A stretch of DNA of 64,000 nt from Desulfovibrio sp. An276. GTDB lineage: Bacteria > Desulfobacterota > Desulfovibrionia > Desulfovibrionales > Desulfovibrionaceae. Under the pieces are notes generated by a model. It was given only the letters and a program-made list of their open reading frames with translations, was not told the origin of the DNA and did not search any database. The translations under genes were made by a program, and so were the position numbers. Positions 26,538-34,735 of this stretch are shown in pieces. Positions within the stretch are counted from its first letter, which is position 1. Each line of letters begins with the position of its first letter. The stretch spans positions 1-64,000 of the forward strand of contig NZ_NFJC01000003.1 in the NCBI RefSeq assembly GCF_002159665.1. Direction: 5' to 3'.

Positions 26538-26636
26538 CAAGGCGTGCCGGACCAGGGAAAACTTGTATGAAAAGTCCCCTCCCTTGAGGCGGCACATGGT
26601 TTGCCGACGCAGCACAAGCCCCGAGGAGGCAAGGAC

Positions 26637-27764
26637 ATGCAGGCAACAATCAGGCTTGATGGGGGACAGGGCCGGGATCGCGGCGTCATTGTGGTACGCG
26701 AGGCCCCAGTCGTTTCCGGTCCCCTCTTCTTTACCCTGCAGCGCTTTCCGGACGGAAAATATCTTTCTGCCGACTCTCTCTGGCGCTCTGCCAGAGACGC
26801 CTTCCGCAGCGACGACTACAGGCAGAAAGGTGGTACACTGAGTATTCCCATTGGTCCGGACATTCTCTACGAGCTCGACAGCGACACAAGCTACCGCATG
26901 TCCATCAACGACAGCGCTTCCTTTACACTTGTTGTTGAACGAAAGATCTTTACAGCCCTCCAGGGCAAGGCTGCTCTTGAGGAATACCAGAAACTCCACC
27001 AGGAAAGCGGGGACAGAGGGGAAAATGACACTAGGGACGACTCTGTCCGCCAAACACACCATGGCCCTGGCTGGCGAGCCCTGCTGATCCCCATTCTTGC
27101 CCTTGTCCTGTGCATAGGCCTTGCCTTGCGCCAATTTTCCCGCGACCAAATCTTCCCGTTGCAGGACAAGGCCATAAGCCTTACTTCTACTCCCAGGGAT
27201 GGGCAGGAAAGCACGAGCTTAAGGACAACAAGAAGCGTGAGTGCCTCCACAATGGAAAACGTGGCGCGCATACTGCCCCAGACTTCCTATTTTACCTTTG
27301 AGAACGATTCGTCTTCCCTGGAAGGCGCAACTCCCCCTTCCCAGGATATTCAGGGCTTTTTGTCTGGCAAGGCCGGTACGGTAGAATCGTTCAGCCATAC
27401 TGTCAGTGAGTATTTGCAAAGTTCGTTTGTCTCCTCGGATCTGAACGTCCTTTTGGCAAAGCGTGTGCGCGTGGAAGGAGCCCCGCAAGAGGAAACGGAT
27501 ACGGCCTTTGAGCTTTTGCAGGACGCGGCCAATGATGGCAATACCGAGGCCATGTATATGCTGGCCCAGTACTACGATCCCCTCTCTCCCCTGCCCCATG
27601 GCAGTGTGGAACAGGATCCCTGCCTTGCCAGGGAGTGGTACATGCGCGCCAGTGAAGGCGGTCTTGCCAAGGCCTCCCTCGCCTGCGACGAACTCAAAAA
27701 CTACATCGCGCGCAAGGCAGCCGAAGGAGACAGGAAGGCACAGAACATCCTGAGCTACTGGTAG
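26637..27764 (+). CDS. Membrane protein with cytosolic N-domain and periplasmic Sel1 repeats (paralogue A)
   Basis: 375 residues. Residues 1-125 form a soluble domain containing FTLQRFPDGKYLSAD and IPIGPDILYELDSD. One membrane helix (about 147-168, ALLIPILALVLCIGLAL) follows. The C-terminal part has Sel1-like repeats (ELLQDAANDGNTEAMYMLAQYYDP, then AREWYMRASEGGLAKASLACDEL), probably periplasmic. The same order and the same short motifs occur in the gene at 40683-41795, so the two are paralogues bracketing the SrfABC genes. GAGGAGG precedes the ATG. It is the first gene of an operon with the trypsin-like protease and SrfA. The N-domain family is not one I recognise; a role as adaptor between cytosol and periplasm is inference. 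Confidence 0.8.
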   Translation: MQATIRLDGGQGRDRGVIVVREAPVVSGPLFFTLQRFPDGKYLSADSLWRSARDAFRSDDYRQKGGTLSIPIGPDILYELDSDTSYRMSINDSASFTLVVERKIFTALQGKAALEEYQKLHQESGDRGENDTRDDSVRQTHHGPGWRALLIPILALVLCIGLALRQFSRDQIFPLQDKAISLTSTPRDGQESTSLRTTRSVSASTMENVARILPQTSYFTFENDSSSLEGATPPSQDIQGFLSGKAGTVESFSHTVSEYLQSSFVSSDLNVLLAKRVRVEGAPQEETDTAFELLQDAANDGNTEAMYMLAQYYDPLSPLPHGSVEQDPCLAREWYMRASEGGLAKASLACDELKNYIARKAAEGDRKAQNILSYW

Positions 27765-27856
27765 GTAACACAGGGGACAACGAATCCTCGCCCCGGGCAG
27801 ACCAGTCAGACAGCAAGACATCCCGAAATACAAACCCTACAATGCCGGAGTGTTCC

Positions 27857-29224
27857 ATGGCAGAACAAGAGCAAAAACAGAGTCCAGAAGCCCAGCCGCA
27901 ACCTCCCCAGGATGATCAGCGGGCAAGCCAGCAGCAGGGTCAGGAAAATGCAAAAGATGCCCATGAAGGCAATTCTTCCGAGGCTGGCGCAGGCACTGCC
28001 GCTGCCGCCACTACTGCCGCAGTCGCAGCCCCCTGGTACGCCCGGGCACCCATCTGGATAGTCATCCTCCTTTTGCTGGCCCTTCTGGCCGATCTGGGCT
28101 GGCTCATCTACCAGAAATACAATGCCGAAAAACTGGAAACGGCCAGGCAGGAAAGAAATCTTGCAACCCTCAAGGCCTACAATGACGCCCAGGAAGAGTA
28201 TCTGAAAAAATTGCGCGCACTCCTTCAGGAAGACCCCTGTGCCATTCCCGCACGTCTTGCGCAAATCGAGCCCCCTGCAGGCACAGGACTGCCCGTCCTG
28301 CCAGGGGATGGCAGCCATGACGGCAAGGCAGAGGATGCAGGACTTTCCGGCACGCAGGAAAAATCCGGACAAACGGAGCAATCGGGACAGACCGGGCAGT
28401 CCGAACAATCTGGACAATCTGGACAAAACGGAAAGTCCGGGCGCTCGGGCGAGCCCCTGCAGATTCCCCGCGATGCAGCACCTGAAGCCGCTGCTCCTGC
28501 CACACAGGCAAAAGAGCCTGCCACGAATATGTCCCCCAAGCGCCTTGAGGCCAGGGAGCCAGCCAATGTGGCCGAACTTCTCGAGCAGAACACAGTGCTC
28601 ATCCTGGCCCTTGTGGGCAAGGGCGTTTCCATGGGTACGGGCTTTTTCCTCGCCCCGGACACCATCATGACCAACGCCCATGTGGTGGGCAATGCAACAG
28701 AGGTTGTCTACATCAACAAATTCGTGGGTACAGTGCGCGCGGCAAGCGTACTCTTGCGCGTGCGCGAGCAGGGCCTAGACTTCGCGGTTTTGAAGACCCG
28801 CGAACCCATTCCCGTAAAGCCTTTGAAGCTGCAAAAGGATCTGGTCCAGAAAATGGAGCGGGTGAGCGCCTGGGGCTTCCCGAGCGCAGTCATGTCCGAC
28901 GATCCGAAATTCCTGGGGCTTTTGCAGGGCAACATGCAGGCAGCGCCCGAAGTTGTCTACACGGAAGGCTCCGTCAACGTGGTGCTGAACAGAAAGCCTC
29001 CATTGGTCGTGCACTCTGCCACTGTGTCCCAGGGCAACAGCGGAGGCCCCCTTGTCAACGCTGCAGGTGATGTGGTGGGCATCAATACCATGATCAAGCT
29101 TGACGACCAGTCCTACAGGCAGTCCTCCCTGGCCATCCCCTCCACGGTGATTGCCGCCTTCCTCGAGGCCAACAAGGTGTCCTTCACGCCAGCCAAGAGC
29201 CAGGGTACGGGAGGTGCAAAATGA
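27857..29224 (+). CDS. Membrane-anchored trypsin-like serine protease
   Basis: 455 residues. A Gln/Ala/Thr-rich cytosolic tail (1-60) precedes one membrane helix (about 67-86), a coiled segment and a Gly/Ser/Gln-rich linker with repeated SGQ units (about 165-190). The C-terminal trypsin-2/HtrA-type protease has the full triad: His275 (TNAHVVG), Asp308 (LDFAVLK) and Ser395 (QGNSGGPLV). No PDZ domain is present. The ATG at 27857 has GGAG 8 bases upstream; another ATG lies 15 bases earlier. The stop overlaps the SrfA start (ATGA). Type II topology places the protease in the periplasm. A shorter FHA-bearing protease in the AT-rich block (42649) has the same layout. Confidence 0.88.
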   Translation: MAEQEQKQSPEAQPQPPQDDQRASQQQGQENAKDAHEGNSSEAGAGTAAAATTAAVAAPWYARAPIWIVILLLLALLADLGWLIYQKYNAEKLETARQERNLATLKAYNDAQEEYLKKLRALLQEDPCAIPARLAQIEPPAGTGLPVLPGDGSHDGKAEDAGLSGTQEKSGQTEQSGQTGQSEQSGQSGQNGKSGRSGEPLQIPRDAAPEAAAPATQAKEPATNMSPKRLEAREPANVAELLEQNTVLILALVGKGVSMGTGFFLAPDTIMTNAHVVGNATEVVYINKFVGTVRAASVLLRVREQGLDFAVLKTREPIPVKPLKLQKDLVQKMERVSAWGFPSAVMSDDPKFLGLLQGNMQAAPEVVYTEGSVNVVLNRKPPLVVHSATVSQGNSGGPLVNAAGDVVGINTMIKLDDQSYRQSSLAIPSTVIAAFLEANKVSFTPAKSQGTGGAK

Positions 29225-30636
29225 GCATTCTCTTTGCCACAAGCCAGCGCAACGACATGCGCCCCCTGGCCTTCCAGGGTATCTTTGCTACCAACTGCTA
29301 CGATCAGCTGCGCGCCTACCTTGCCCAGAACGAGGAATTTCTGGCTGCCCGCGGCATGCCCAACGCAGCCTCCTTCCTGGCAGAGCCCATGCACGACGCT
29401 TCCGGTGCCATCGACTGGTACGCGGAAGGTGACGTCGAGCCTGTTCCCTTCTCCTCTCTCGGAGAAGTGGAACAGCAGATGGTGATGGACACGCTCAACA
29501 ACTACGCGTCCGCCCTGCAGGCCCTGCTTGCCAAATCACAGGGAAACGGCATGGCTGAAGGCCTTTTGCACGAGGCTTTGCAACATCCGGGTCCCGACGA
29601 TCTCTATGTCCAAAACGGCGCCCCCATCCTCATCAACTGGGGCTTTGCCCCTGGCGTGCAGGGAGCTGTTCCCCAGGACATCATGCGCCTTGGCGGCATT
29701 GCGGCAAGCCCAGTGGCAGCAGCTGCTCCCGTGGCAGCAGCTGCTCCTGCAGCAGCCCCAGTGGCTGCAGCACCCGTAGCGGCTCCTGTGGCAGCCTCCA
29801 TCTTCCCCGGCTGCCTGTCCTGGCTTTTGCCCCTGGCACTTCTCCTTCTCCTGCTCTGGCTCCTGCTGGCGGCTCTTGGGCATCTGCCCTCTCCCTTGCC
29901 GTCCAGCTGCTTCCGCCAATCAGTTAGCATGGACAGCGAGCTTTTGCGCAAACAAAGCCTTGAAGACGATCTTGCACGCCTTTTGCGTCAGCTGGATGAG
30001 CGCGCTGCTTTGTGCGTGCCAAAAACGCCTCCCAAGGAAGACCTGCACGCGGAGCGCAAGCCCGTACTTCCGGATTTTTCCACACCCGTGCCAGAACCAG
30101 AACCCGAAATTGTTCCCGAGGAACCCGTGACTCCGCCTTCCTTTGGCGTAGCCCCAGTCATTCCCGAGGAACCAAAGGCTGAGGCAAAGCCGGAGCCGAA
30201 GGTTGTTCCGAAGCCGGAACCAAAGCCCGAGCCAAAGCCTGAACCAAAGCCTGTGCCACGGAACAGCAAGATGGAAATCCCCAAGGACGCTGCCAAGAAA
30301 AAGGACCTCACCTTCCTTGAGGGTTGCTGGCGCTCCAAGACCGATCTCTTCAACACCAGAGGCGAGCCCATCGAGGGCGAGTACTGCTTCAACAAGAACG
30401 GTACAGGCCGCCGCTTTGTCTACGAGAAAAACGGCCAGCGCTGCTCGGGTGCTGCCAGGGCGCGCTTCAGCGGCAACAGGCTGATCATTGAGGCACCCGA
30501 GGCATCCTGCCCGAGAGGCGGAGGCTATGTGGCCCAGGACGTAACCTGCACGGGTTCCGAGTCCTCCACCCAGTGCCGGGGCCAGGAACACAGCCGCAAT
30601 CGCAACAAGTGGAAGGCGACGTTCTTAAGAAAGTAA
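29221..30636 (+). CDS. srfA: SrfA family protein
   Basis: 471 residues. The N-terminal ~175 residues match the SrfA pattern: PLAFQGIFATNCYDQLRAYL, IDWYAEGDVEPVPF, and LYVQNGAPILINWGF near residue 138. An Ala/Pro/Val linker and one membrane helix (about 198-220, SWLLPLALLLLLLWLLLAAL) follow. A long PEP/KPEPKPE-rich segment (about 270-345) leads to a C-terminal beta domain starting LTFLEGCWRS with four to six cysteines. srfA-srfB-srfC is a conserved trio first named in Salmonella; its molecular job is unsettled. Here srfA is separated from srfB by minus-strand genes. Translation is coupled to the preceding protease by a 4-base overlap. Identification rests on motif order and on srfB/srfC nearby. 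Confidence 0.8.
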   Translation: MSILFATSQRNDMRPLAFQGIFATNCYDQLRAYLAQNEEFLAARGMPNAASFLAEPMHDASGAIDWYAEGDVEPVPFSSLGEVEQQMVMDTLNNYASALQALLAKSQGNGMAEGLLHEALQHPGPDDLYVQNGAPILINWGFAPGVQGAVPQDIMRLGGIAASPVAAAAPVAAAAPAAAPVAAAPVAAPVAASIFPGCLSWLLPLALLLLLLWLLLAALGHLPSPLPSSCFRQSVSMDSELLRKQSLEDDLARLLRQLDERAALCVPKTPPKEDLHAERKPVLPDFSTPVPEPEPEIVPEEPVTPPSFGVAPVIPEEPKAEAKPEPKVVPKPEPKPEPKPEPKPVPRNSKMEIPKDAAKKKDLTFLEGCWRSKTDLFNTRGEPIEGEYCFNKNGTGRRFVYEKNGQRCSGAARARFSGNRLIIEAPEASCPRGGGYVAQDVTCTGSESSTQCRGQEHSRNRNKWKATFLRK

Positions 30637-30639
30637 CAG

Positions 30640-30678
30640 AAAAAAGGGCATCGCGAACAAGTCCTGTTCGCGGTGCCC
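30640..30678 (-). terminator. Terminator of the minus-strand lipoprotein genes
   Basis: On the minus strand GGGCACCGCGAACA pairs with TGTTCGCGATGCCC (one mismatch) followed by six T. It lies between the convergent srfA and Sel1 lipoprotein genes. Confidence 0.8.
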
Positions 30679-30701
30679 GCATATCAGTCTGCAAGATTGT
30701 G

Positions 30702-31115
30702 TCACGGCGAGGTACACAATGCATTGCAGTGCTCTATGGCCTTTTGCACGCCCTGGGAGCCTGCGCGCCGCATCCAGTAGCAGCCTTCCCTGAAATCCGT
30801 CATAACTCCCTCGCCATAGAAATACAGCCAGCCAAGACCGTATTGCGCAAGAGCGTGGTTTTGTTCGGCTGCAAGCTTCCAGTACTCCATGGCTTTCCTG
30901 TGGCTCTTGGGAACACCAAGGCCACTCTCGTACAATCTGCCAAGCTCGAATTGCGCCTGCGCGTTGCCCTGGGCAGCTTCCTGCCTCATCAGCGCCAAAT
31001 CCGGAATCTGTACCTGGCTTGCCGGAACATAGTCCCTGACGACCAGTGTCCTTCTCTGTCCCGCGCAGCCTGCAGCAAGACAAAGCACACACAGAACACA
31101 CAATATTTTTTTCAT
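30702..31115 (-). CDS. Small Sel1-repeat lipoprotein
   Basis: 137 residues. A lipobox (LAAGC, Cys at about residue 17) follows a short hydrophobic signal. The mature protein contains about two Sel1 repeats: AAQGNAQAQFELGRLYESGLGVPKSHRKAMEYW and AAEQNHALAQYGLGWLYFYGEGV. Such lipoproteins sit in the inner or outer membrane facing the periplasm and act as protein-interaction scaffolds. It is the last of three minus-strand lipoprotein genes between srfA and the WYL regulator. A plus-strand Sel1 lipoprotein of the same type opens the AT-rich block at 41999. The ATG is the one before KKILC. Confidence 0.82.
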   Translation of the reverse strand: MKKILCVLCVLCLAAGCAGQRRTLVVRDYVPASQVQIPDLALMRQEAAQGNAQAQFELGRLYESGLGVPKSHRKAMEYWKLAAEQNHALAQYGLGWLYFYGEGVMTDFREGCYWMRRAGSQGVQKAIEHCNALCTSP

Positions 31116-31116
31116 A

Positions 31117-31518
31117 CTACAGTGAGACCGAGTCGACAATATTTGTTGTATACGATGTATTTTTCTTGTATATAACAGCAAAGAATATCAATATACTTTG
31201 ATGTTTTTCGTCTTCGCCAACAATAGTATTTATTCTTATTCCGTCTTTTTGAACCAATTGAAGCTTTATTTTTATATCTTTATTTTTGTATACACTATAT
31301 GTCATACTGGATTCACTGATATCATCCGGTATCCCTGCAGCATCGAGAATTTCCTGCTTTGTCGTCTTTCCCTCGATTATTGTCAGATCAATGTACTGCA
31401 CTTCAGGAACAGGAACAGTGTTGTGCTGAACGTCGGATTTCCTGAGCGTATAGCACGCAGACAACATGAGGGAAAAGGAAAGAATCAGACAGAGAGCCAC
31501 CATCCTTTTGGCAAGCAT
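31117..31518 (-). CDS. SmpA/BamE-like small lipoprotein
   Basis: 133 residues from the ATG at 31518, which has GGAG six bases upstream. The signal ends in the lipobox LSAC. The segment IEGKTTKQEILDAAGIPDDI resembles the conserved start of SmpA/OmlA (BamE-like) domains, where GxTTKxEV precedes a helix and a GxP turn. The rest is short and beta-rich with an unusually AT-rich 3' end. Its stop is 1 base from the start of the Sel1 lipoprotein gene, so they are co-transcribed. It shares the GKTTKxE motif with the next gene at 31602. No specific function can be given. Confidence 0.7.
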   Translation of the reverse strand: MLAKRMVALCLILSFSLMLSACYTLRKSDVQHNTVPVPEVQYIDLTIIEGKTTKQEILDAAGIPDDISESSMTYSVYKNKDIKIKLQLVQKDGIRINTIVGEDEKHQSILIFFAVIYKKNTSYTTNIVDSVSL

Positions 31519-31601
31519 CTTTTTCTCCATGAAAAGCATCATGGTATCCGCCCACAAGGGATATGGACGGATACCAGCATTCTACGCTCAAGATATGCAG
31601 C

Positions 31602-32078
31602 TTACTCCACGTTATAGCTGCTGACCATGTCGAACTTGTTGAAGCGCACCGTGAGCTTTTTGGGATTCCTCGGGAAGGCCTTGTCCACAGAGGATGTCGC
31701 GACCGAACCAGCCTGCATTGAGGCGTCCGCTGCCACAAGGCCGCCCGCCATGCCGCCGGCCTTTATACCGGCAAGGGTCGCGCGGCTTGTTCCTTCTGCG
31801 ACAGCGGCCGAGGTCGCGCTTTGGGCTACGCCGGCAGCAACGGAATTGCCTTTCGCGGGATCGTACATGTATACCCAAACGTCGCCGCTCTTCCTCTTTT
31901 TCACGGATGTGGGCTCGCCGTAGATCTTCTTCACCTCCGCCTTGGTGGTCTTGCCGACGACAAGATTCTTCTGTAGACCCTCCTGCGAAAGCGAGCTTGA
32001 CGTTGTCATGCCGGCAAGGCACCCTGTGAGAAGCAAAGCACAGCAAAGTGTGAGCGAACACATACGAAACAGTTTCAT
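31602..32078 (-). CDS. SmpA/BamE-like lipoprotein with glycine-zipper region
   Basis: 158 residues; the ATG at 32078 follows GGAGGAGGAAG. The signal ends in the lipobox LLTGC (Cys20). LVVGKTTKAEVKKIYGEPTSVKKRKSGDVWVYMYD is a good SmpA/OmlA-type unit (small alpha-beta domain). An Ala/Gly-rich stretch (about 75-125: AAGVAQSATSAAV, IKAGGMAGGLVAAD) follows that could insert into or pack against a membrane like a glycine zipper. It heads a three-gene lipoprotein cluster on the minus strand. The envelope location fits the periplasmic modules encoded around it. Confidence 0.75.
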   Translation of the reverse strand: MKLFRMCSLTLCCALLLTGCLAGMTTSSSLSQEGLQKNLVVGKTTKAEVKKIYGEPTSVKKRKSGDVWVYMYDPAKGNSVAAGVAQSATSAAVAEGTSRATLAGIKAGGMAGGLVAADASMQAGSVATSSVDKAFPRNPKKLTVRFNKFDMVSSYNVE

Positions 32079-32111
32079 GATCTTCCTCCTCCATAAGCGA
32101 GTGATGGATGA

Positions 32112-32161
32112 CGCGGCCCGGGCAACTTTCCCCAAAGCATGCCTATCCGGGCCGCGTTTTT
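32112..32161 (+). terminator. Strong hairpin followed by T-run, no upstream plus-strand gene
   Basis: ACGCGGCCCGG and CCGGGCCGCGT pair perfectly across a 27-base loop and are followed by five T on the plus strand. No plus-strand gene precedes it, so its role is unclear; it could block antisense transcription from the convergent srfA operon. Confidence 0.45.
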
Positions 32162-32230
32162 GTATCAGGGCAAACCTTTGCGGGCATGGCCCCGAACACT
32201 TGTCGTACACATGGCCTTGCGCCATTCCGA

Positions 32231-32276
32231 AAAAAGGGCGCAGCCCAAGTCCCCCCTTGTATGGGGGCATTTTTTG
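32231..32276 (-). terminator. Probable terminator after the WYL regulator
   Basis: On the minus strand, GGGC-tgc-GCCC is followed by six T and preceded by a GCCCCC/GGGGG hairpin, 40-80 bases past the WYL stop. The stem nearest the T-run is short. Confidence 0.45.
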
Positions 32277-32312
32277 TTTTGCGCAAAACTGGCGGCTGTC
32301 CAGTTCTCTGAA

Positions 32313-33323
32313 CTATTCCTCGTCCTGCGAGGCTTCGGAAAGAGCGCTGATGTCCAGAATCTCGGCCTCCTCGCCGAATTGCCTGGCCCAGCGGACAACT
32401 TCCATGGGCTCTGCCACAGTCACCTGGTAAAGAAGCGCGCCTCCTGGCTCTTCGCGCTTCACGTCGCTTGCGTGCCACTGCCGCTCGCGCACATAGTGGG
32501 CTGCCTCTCCGCGAAAGCGTACAGTGACAGTGTGCGTGTCGGCACCTATGAAGGCCCCGAAGGCATTGCGCTTCTTTCTGGCAAAGTCTCCGTCATCCCC
32601 GGGCTTCCAGTTCACGCTGATACCTGTGGCCTCAACCCTCGCCATGCGGCTCAAACGAAAGACCTTCCACTTGGCTGGTATCTCGTCCGCAGTCCTTGCG
32701 TAGAGGTAGAGAGTCCTGTCACGCATGTAGATGTAGCGCGGGTCCACCTCGCGCCAGCGCTGATCCCATGTCCCGCTGCGGGTGTAGAGGATGCGCGTGC
32801 GCTGCTGCGCAAGAATGCAGTCGCGCAGGGTACTCCAGATGATCGCCTTGACGCCCAGGGTCGAGGTCACCATGGTCTCGAAACTCTGCGACATCTCGTC
32901 CCTGAAGGGCGTGGGCAAACCACCCACAAGCTTGCGCCCTGCCTCCACTGCCATGGCCGCGAGTGTTCCATCTCCTGCCTGGCACAACTGCTCAAGTGCG
33001 ATCATGAGTATGAGACGGTCGGAAACGCTCAGGCCTGTAATGGGGGTAAGCTTGTCCTCGGTGATGCGAAACCCCTTGGCCTTGCTGTAGACAAACTTGA
33101 AGCCGACATCCTCCAGGGCAGCCTTGTCCTTGTAGAACTGGCTGCGGCCAATGCCGAGCTTGTCGAGCAGCGTGCCCAGCTGTTGCAAGGGGTCCTCGCG
33201 CACAGCCTGCGCCAGATACAAGAGCCTGCTCACCCGGGAACTTTCCTGGGTAAGCCCGCATGCCTTCACGTCATTTCTGTCGTCGGCAAAATGGGGGAAC
33301 TGTTTTGCGGGATTCTTGTCCAC
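32313..33323 (-). CDS. WYL-domain transcriptional regulator
   Basis: 336 residues from a GTG start with AGAGG upstream. An N-terminal winged helix-turn-helix (about 28-95: SRVSRLLYLAQAV, GIGRSQFYKDKAALEDVGF) precedes a linker. A WYL domain (about 165-260) follows with RTRILYTRSG, WREVDPRYIYMRDRTLYLYARTADE and VFRLSRMARVEAT, then a WCX-like C-terminal extension. WYL domains sense ligands, often nucleic acids or nucleotides, and control defence and stress genes. It is divergent from the glycine-zipper lipoprotein-srfB-srfC genes across a 520-base region carrying two copies of TCCACA-N4-TGTGGA, so it is the obvious candidate regulator of this locus. Confidence 0.9.
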   Translation of the reverse strand: MDKNPAKQFPHFADDRNDVKACGLTQESSRVSRLLYLAQAVREDPLQQLGTLLDKLGIGRSQFYKDKAALEDVGFKFVYSKAKGFRITEDKLTPITGLSVSDRLILMIALEQLCQAGDGTLAAMAVEAGRKLVGGLPTPFRDEMSQSFETMVTSTLGVKAIIWSTLRDCILAQQRTRILYTRSGTWDQRWREVDPRYIYMRDRTLYLYARTADEIPAKWKVFRLSRMARVEATGISVNWKPGDDGDFARKKRNAFGAFIGADTHTVTVRFRGEAAHYVRERQWHASDVKREEPGGALLYQVTVAEPMEVVRWARQFGEEAEILDISALSEASQDEE

Positions 33324-33404
33324 GACCTCTACTCCTCAAATATGTGAATCACCTTGCCACTATGCTGTTCTTGTGCAAGGCATGCAAGCCCCTTTTCTGG
33401 CCTG

Positions 33405-33422
33405 ATCCACAGATGTGTGGAC
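33405..33422. promoter_or_regulatory. Operator-like palindrome, copy 1
   Basis: TCCACA-GATG-TGTGGA with one more matching position if a single mismatch is allowed. It is about 83 bases upstream of the WYL gene start. Copy 2 lies exactly 210 bases away. Confidence 0.6.
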
Positions 33423-33614
33423 AAGATTCTTCACAATGCCAAAATTTCTCTCACAAGCCCTTTCTCTTTCTGCCATCCCCCTTTTGCCAGTCCATGCCAG
33501 TGTGGAATGAAAAATTTTTCCGTCCCACGCGAGGCCACGAAAAGGTACTCTTTTTAGTCCGAGTTTCCGTATTGCCGACCATATGGCTTCCAAAGTCAGA
33601 GCAAAACGACACCA

Positions 33615-33632
33615 GTCCACAACTGTGTGGAC
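33615..33632. promoter_or_regulatory. Operator-like palindrome, copy 2
   Basis: GTCCACA-ACTG-TGTGGAC, perfect seven-base arms around four bases. Centre-to-centre distance from copy 1 is 210 bases, equal to twenty 10.5-base helical turns, so both sites face the same side of the DNA. Confidence 0.6.
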
Positions 33633-33735
33633 CCTCTCCCCTTTACTCGCATCACTTTTTGAGGAAAGAACATGACAGGATTCCAAAAGCAGGACATTTT
33701 TTCCTGTTTTGCAAAGTCCGGATTGGGGGACGTGC

Positions 33736-33744
33736 TGCTATACA
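33736..33744 (+). promoter_or_regulatory. Extended -10 promoter element of the srfB-side operon
   Basis: TGC-TATACA forms an extended -10 (TGnTATAnT-like) about 100 bases upstream of the lipoprotein ATG at 33844. No good -35 lies 17 bases upstream, which would fit activator dependence. Operator copy 2 is 105-120 bases upstream of this element. Confidence 0.4.
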
Positions 33745-33843
33745 CTTGCCCGCTTTCCTGCTAGATTTTGCCTGTCCCCTTTCACGAGCAGGGAAAAGCG
33801 GCTCCTGCTTCACCCAACTCTCCACCTTCGAGGATATGAGACC

Positions 33844-34629
33844 ATGCGTACCCGTTTTCTCATCCCGGTCCTGATTCTTTCCCTTGCCCTTCTGGCGCCA
33901 GGCTGCGCCAGCAAATACGGTGACCAGATCACGAAGGTCAACTACTACCCCCAGTGCTACCAGCCAGTTTCCGATCTGCGCGCAGACGAAAACGCAGTCG
34001 CCAAATCCACTGCCACTGGTGCCATAGGTGGTGCCCTTATTGGCGCTGCCATCGGCGGCCTTGCCTCCGGAGACTGGAAGGGTGCCCTTGCCGGCGCTGC
34101 TGTTGGTGGTGCCGGCGGCGCAGTTGCAGGCCACGCCTACGGCAAGCACAAGCAGCAACAGCGTGACGCTGCCTATATCGCCCACTACGCCCAGATGCTG
34201 GACGAGGATACGGCCAGCATGAACCGCACCACTGCGGCCGCCAGGGTGGCAACAAACTGCTACAACACGGAATTCAAGCGCCTTGTGGCCGACTACAAGG
34301 CAAAGCGCGTTACCAAGGAAGAGCTGAAGACCCGCTACGAGGAAATCCGCTCCGGCCTGCAGGAAATTTCCTATATCCTGACAGAACGCTACGATCAGAT
34401 GCAGCAAAAGGACGCAGAATACCAGGCAGCTCTTGCCTCCGACTACACCGCGGCCCCGTCCGTGACCCCGAAGAAGGCCTCTGCCAAGAAGAAGCAGAGC
34501 ATTGCCTACAAGTCCTCGGCCCGCAAGCAGGCAGCGCAGGACATGGCTGATCAGAAGAACGAGATCACGAAGAGCACTGAATCCCAGGATCTGCTGGTAA
34601 GCGCCATCATGGAAGGAAGCTACATCTAG
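33844..34629 (+). CDS. Glycine-zipper lipoprotein
   Basis: 261 residues. The signal ends in lipobox LAPGC (Cys21). A glycine-zipper hairpin (about 58-100: TGAIGGALIGAAIGGLASGDW, then GALAGAAVGGAGGAVAGHAYGKHKQQQ) follows; it is typical of envelope-spanning proteins such as those with OmpA-like or YMGG zippers. The remaining 150 residues form a coiled helical domain (YAQMLDEDTASMNRT to LTERYDQMQQKDAEYQ) and a basic Ala/Lys tail. It is the first gene of the operon leading to srfB and srfC. A GAGG site precedes the ATG. Helical periplasmic rods with a zipper anchor could contact the outer membrane; this is inference. Confidence 0.82.
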   Translation: MRTRFLIPVLILSLALLAPGCASKYGDQITKVNYYPQCYQPVSDLRADENAVAKSTATGAIGGALIGAAIGGLASGDWKGALAGAAVGGAGGAVAGHAYGKHKQQQRDAAYIAHYAQMLDEDTASMNRTTAAARVATNCYNTEFKRLVADYKAKRVTKEELKTRYEEIRSGLQEISYILTERYDQMQQKDAEYQAALASDYTAAPSVTPKKASAKKKQSIAYKSSARKQAAQDMADQKNEITKSTESQDLLVSAIMEGSYI

Positions 34630-34644
34630 CCTCCACCCTCTTTC

Positions 34645-34670
34645 GGGAGACGGGAACTGTCCCGTCTCCC
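34645..34670 (+). terminator. Stable hairpin between the lipoprotein gene and srfB
   Basis: GGGAGACGGGA-actg-TCCCGTCTCCC, a perfect 11-bp stem without a T-run. It could lower read-through or protect the upstream message, changing the ratio of the lipoprotein to SrfB. Confidence 0.5.
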
Positions 34671-34735
34671 GTCCTGTTCCGCATCACAAAAACGCCTAGG
34701 GCAAGGGACAATTTTCGCCCCGATGAGGTCACGTC

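Larger units (their letters stand above)
33324..33843. other. Divergent control region between the WYL gene and the srfB-side operon
   Basis: 520 bases with no gene. It holds two copies of one palindrome (33405-33422 and 33615-33632), an extended -10 element for the plus-strand operon (33736-33744) and a TTGCAT-17-CATAGT pair facing the WYL gene on the minus strand (-10 near 33360). Confidence 0.6.

Noticed and set aside
28365..28445. Short repeated SGQ/GQS-coding units as a possible CRISPR or tandem DNA repeat
   Set aside because: They lie within the coding linker of the protease, vary at the DNA level and have no spacers.
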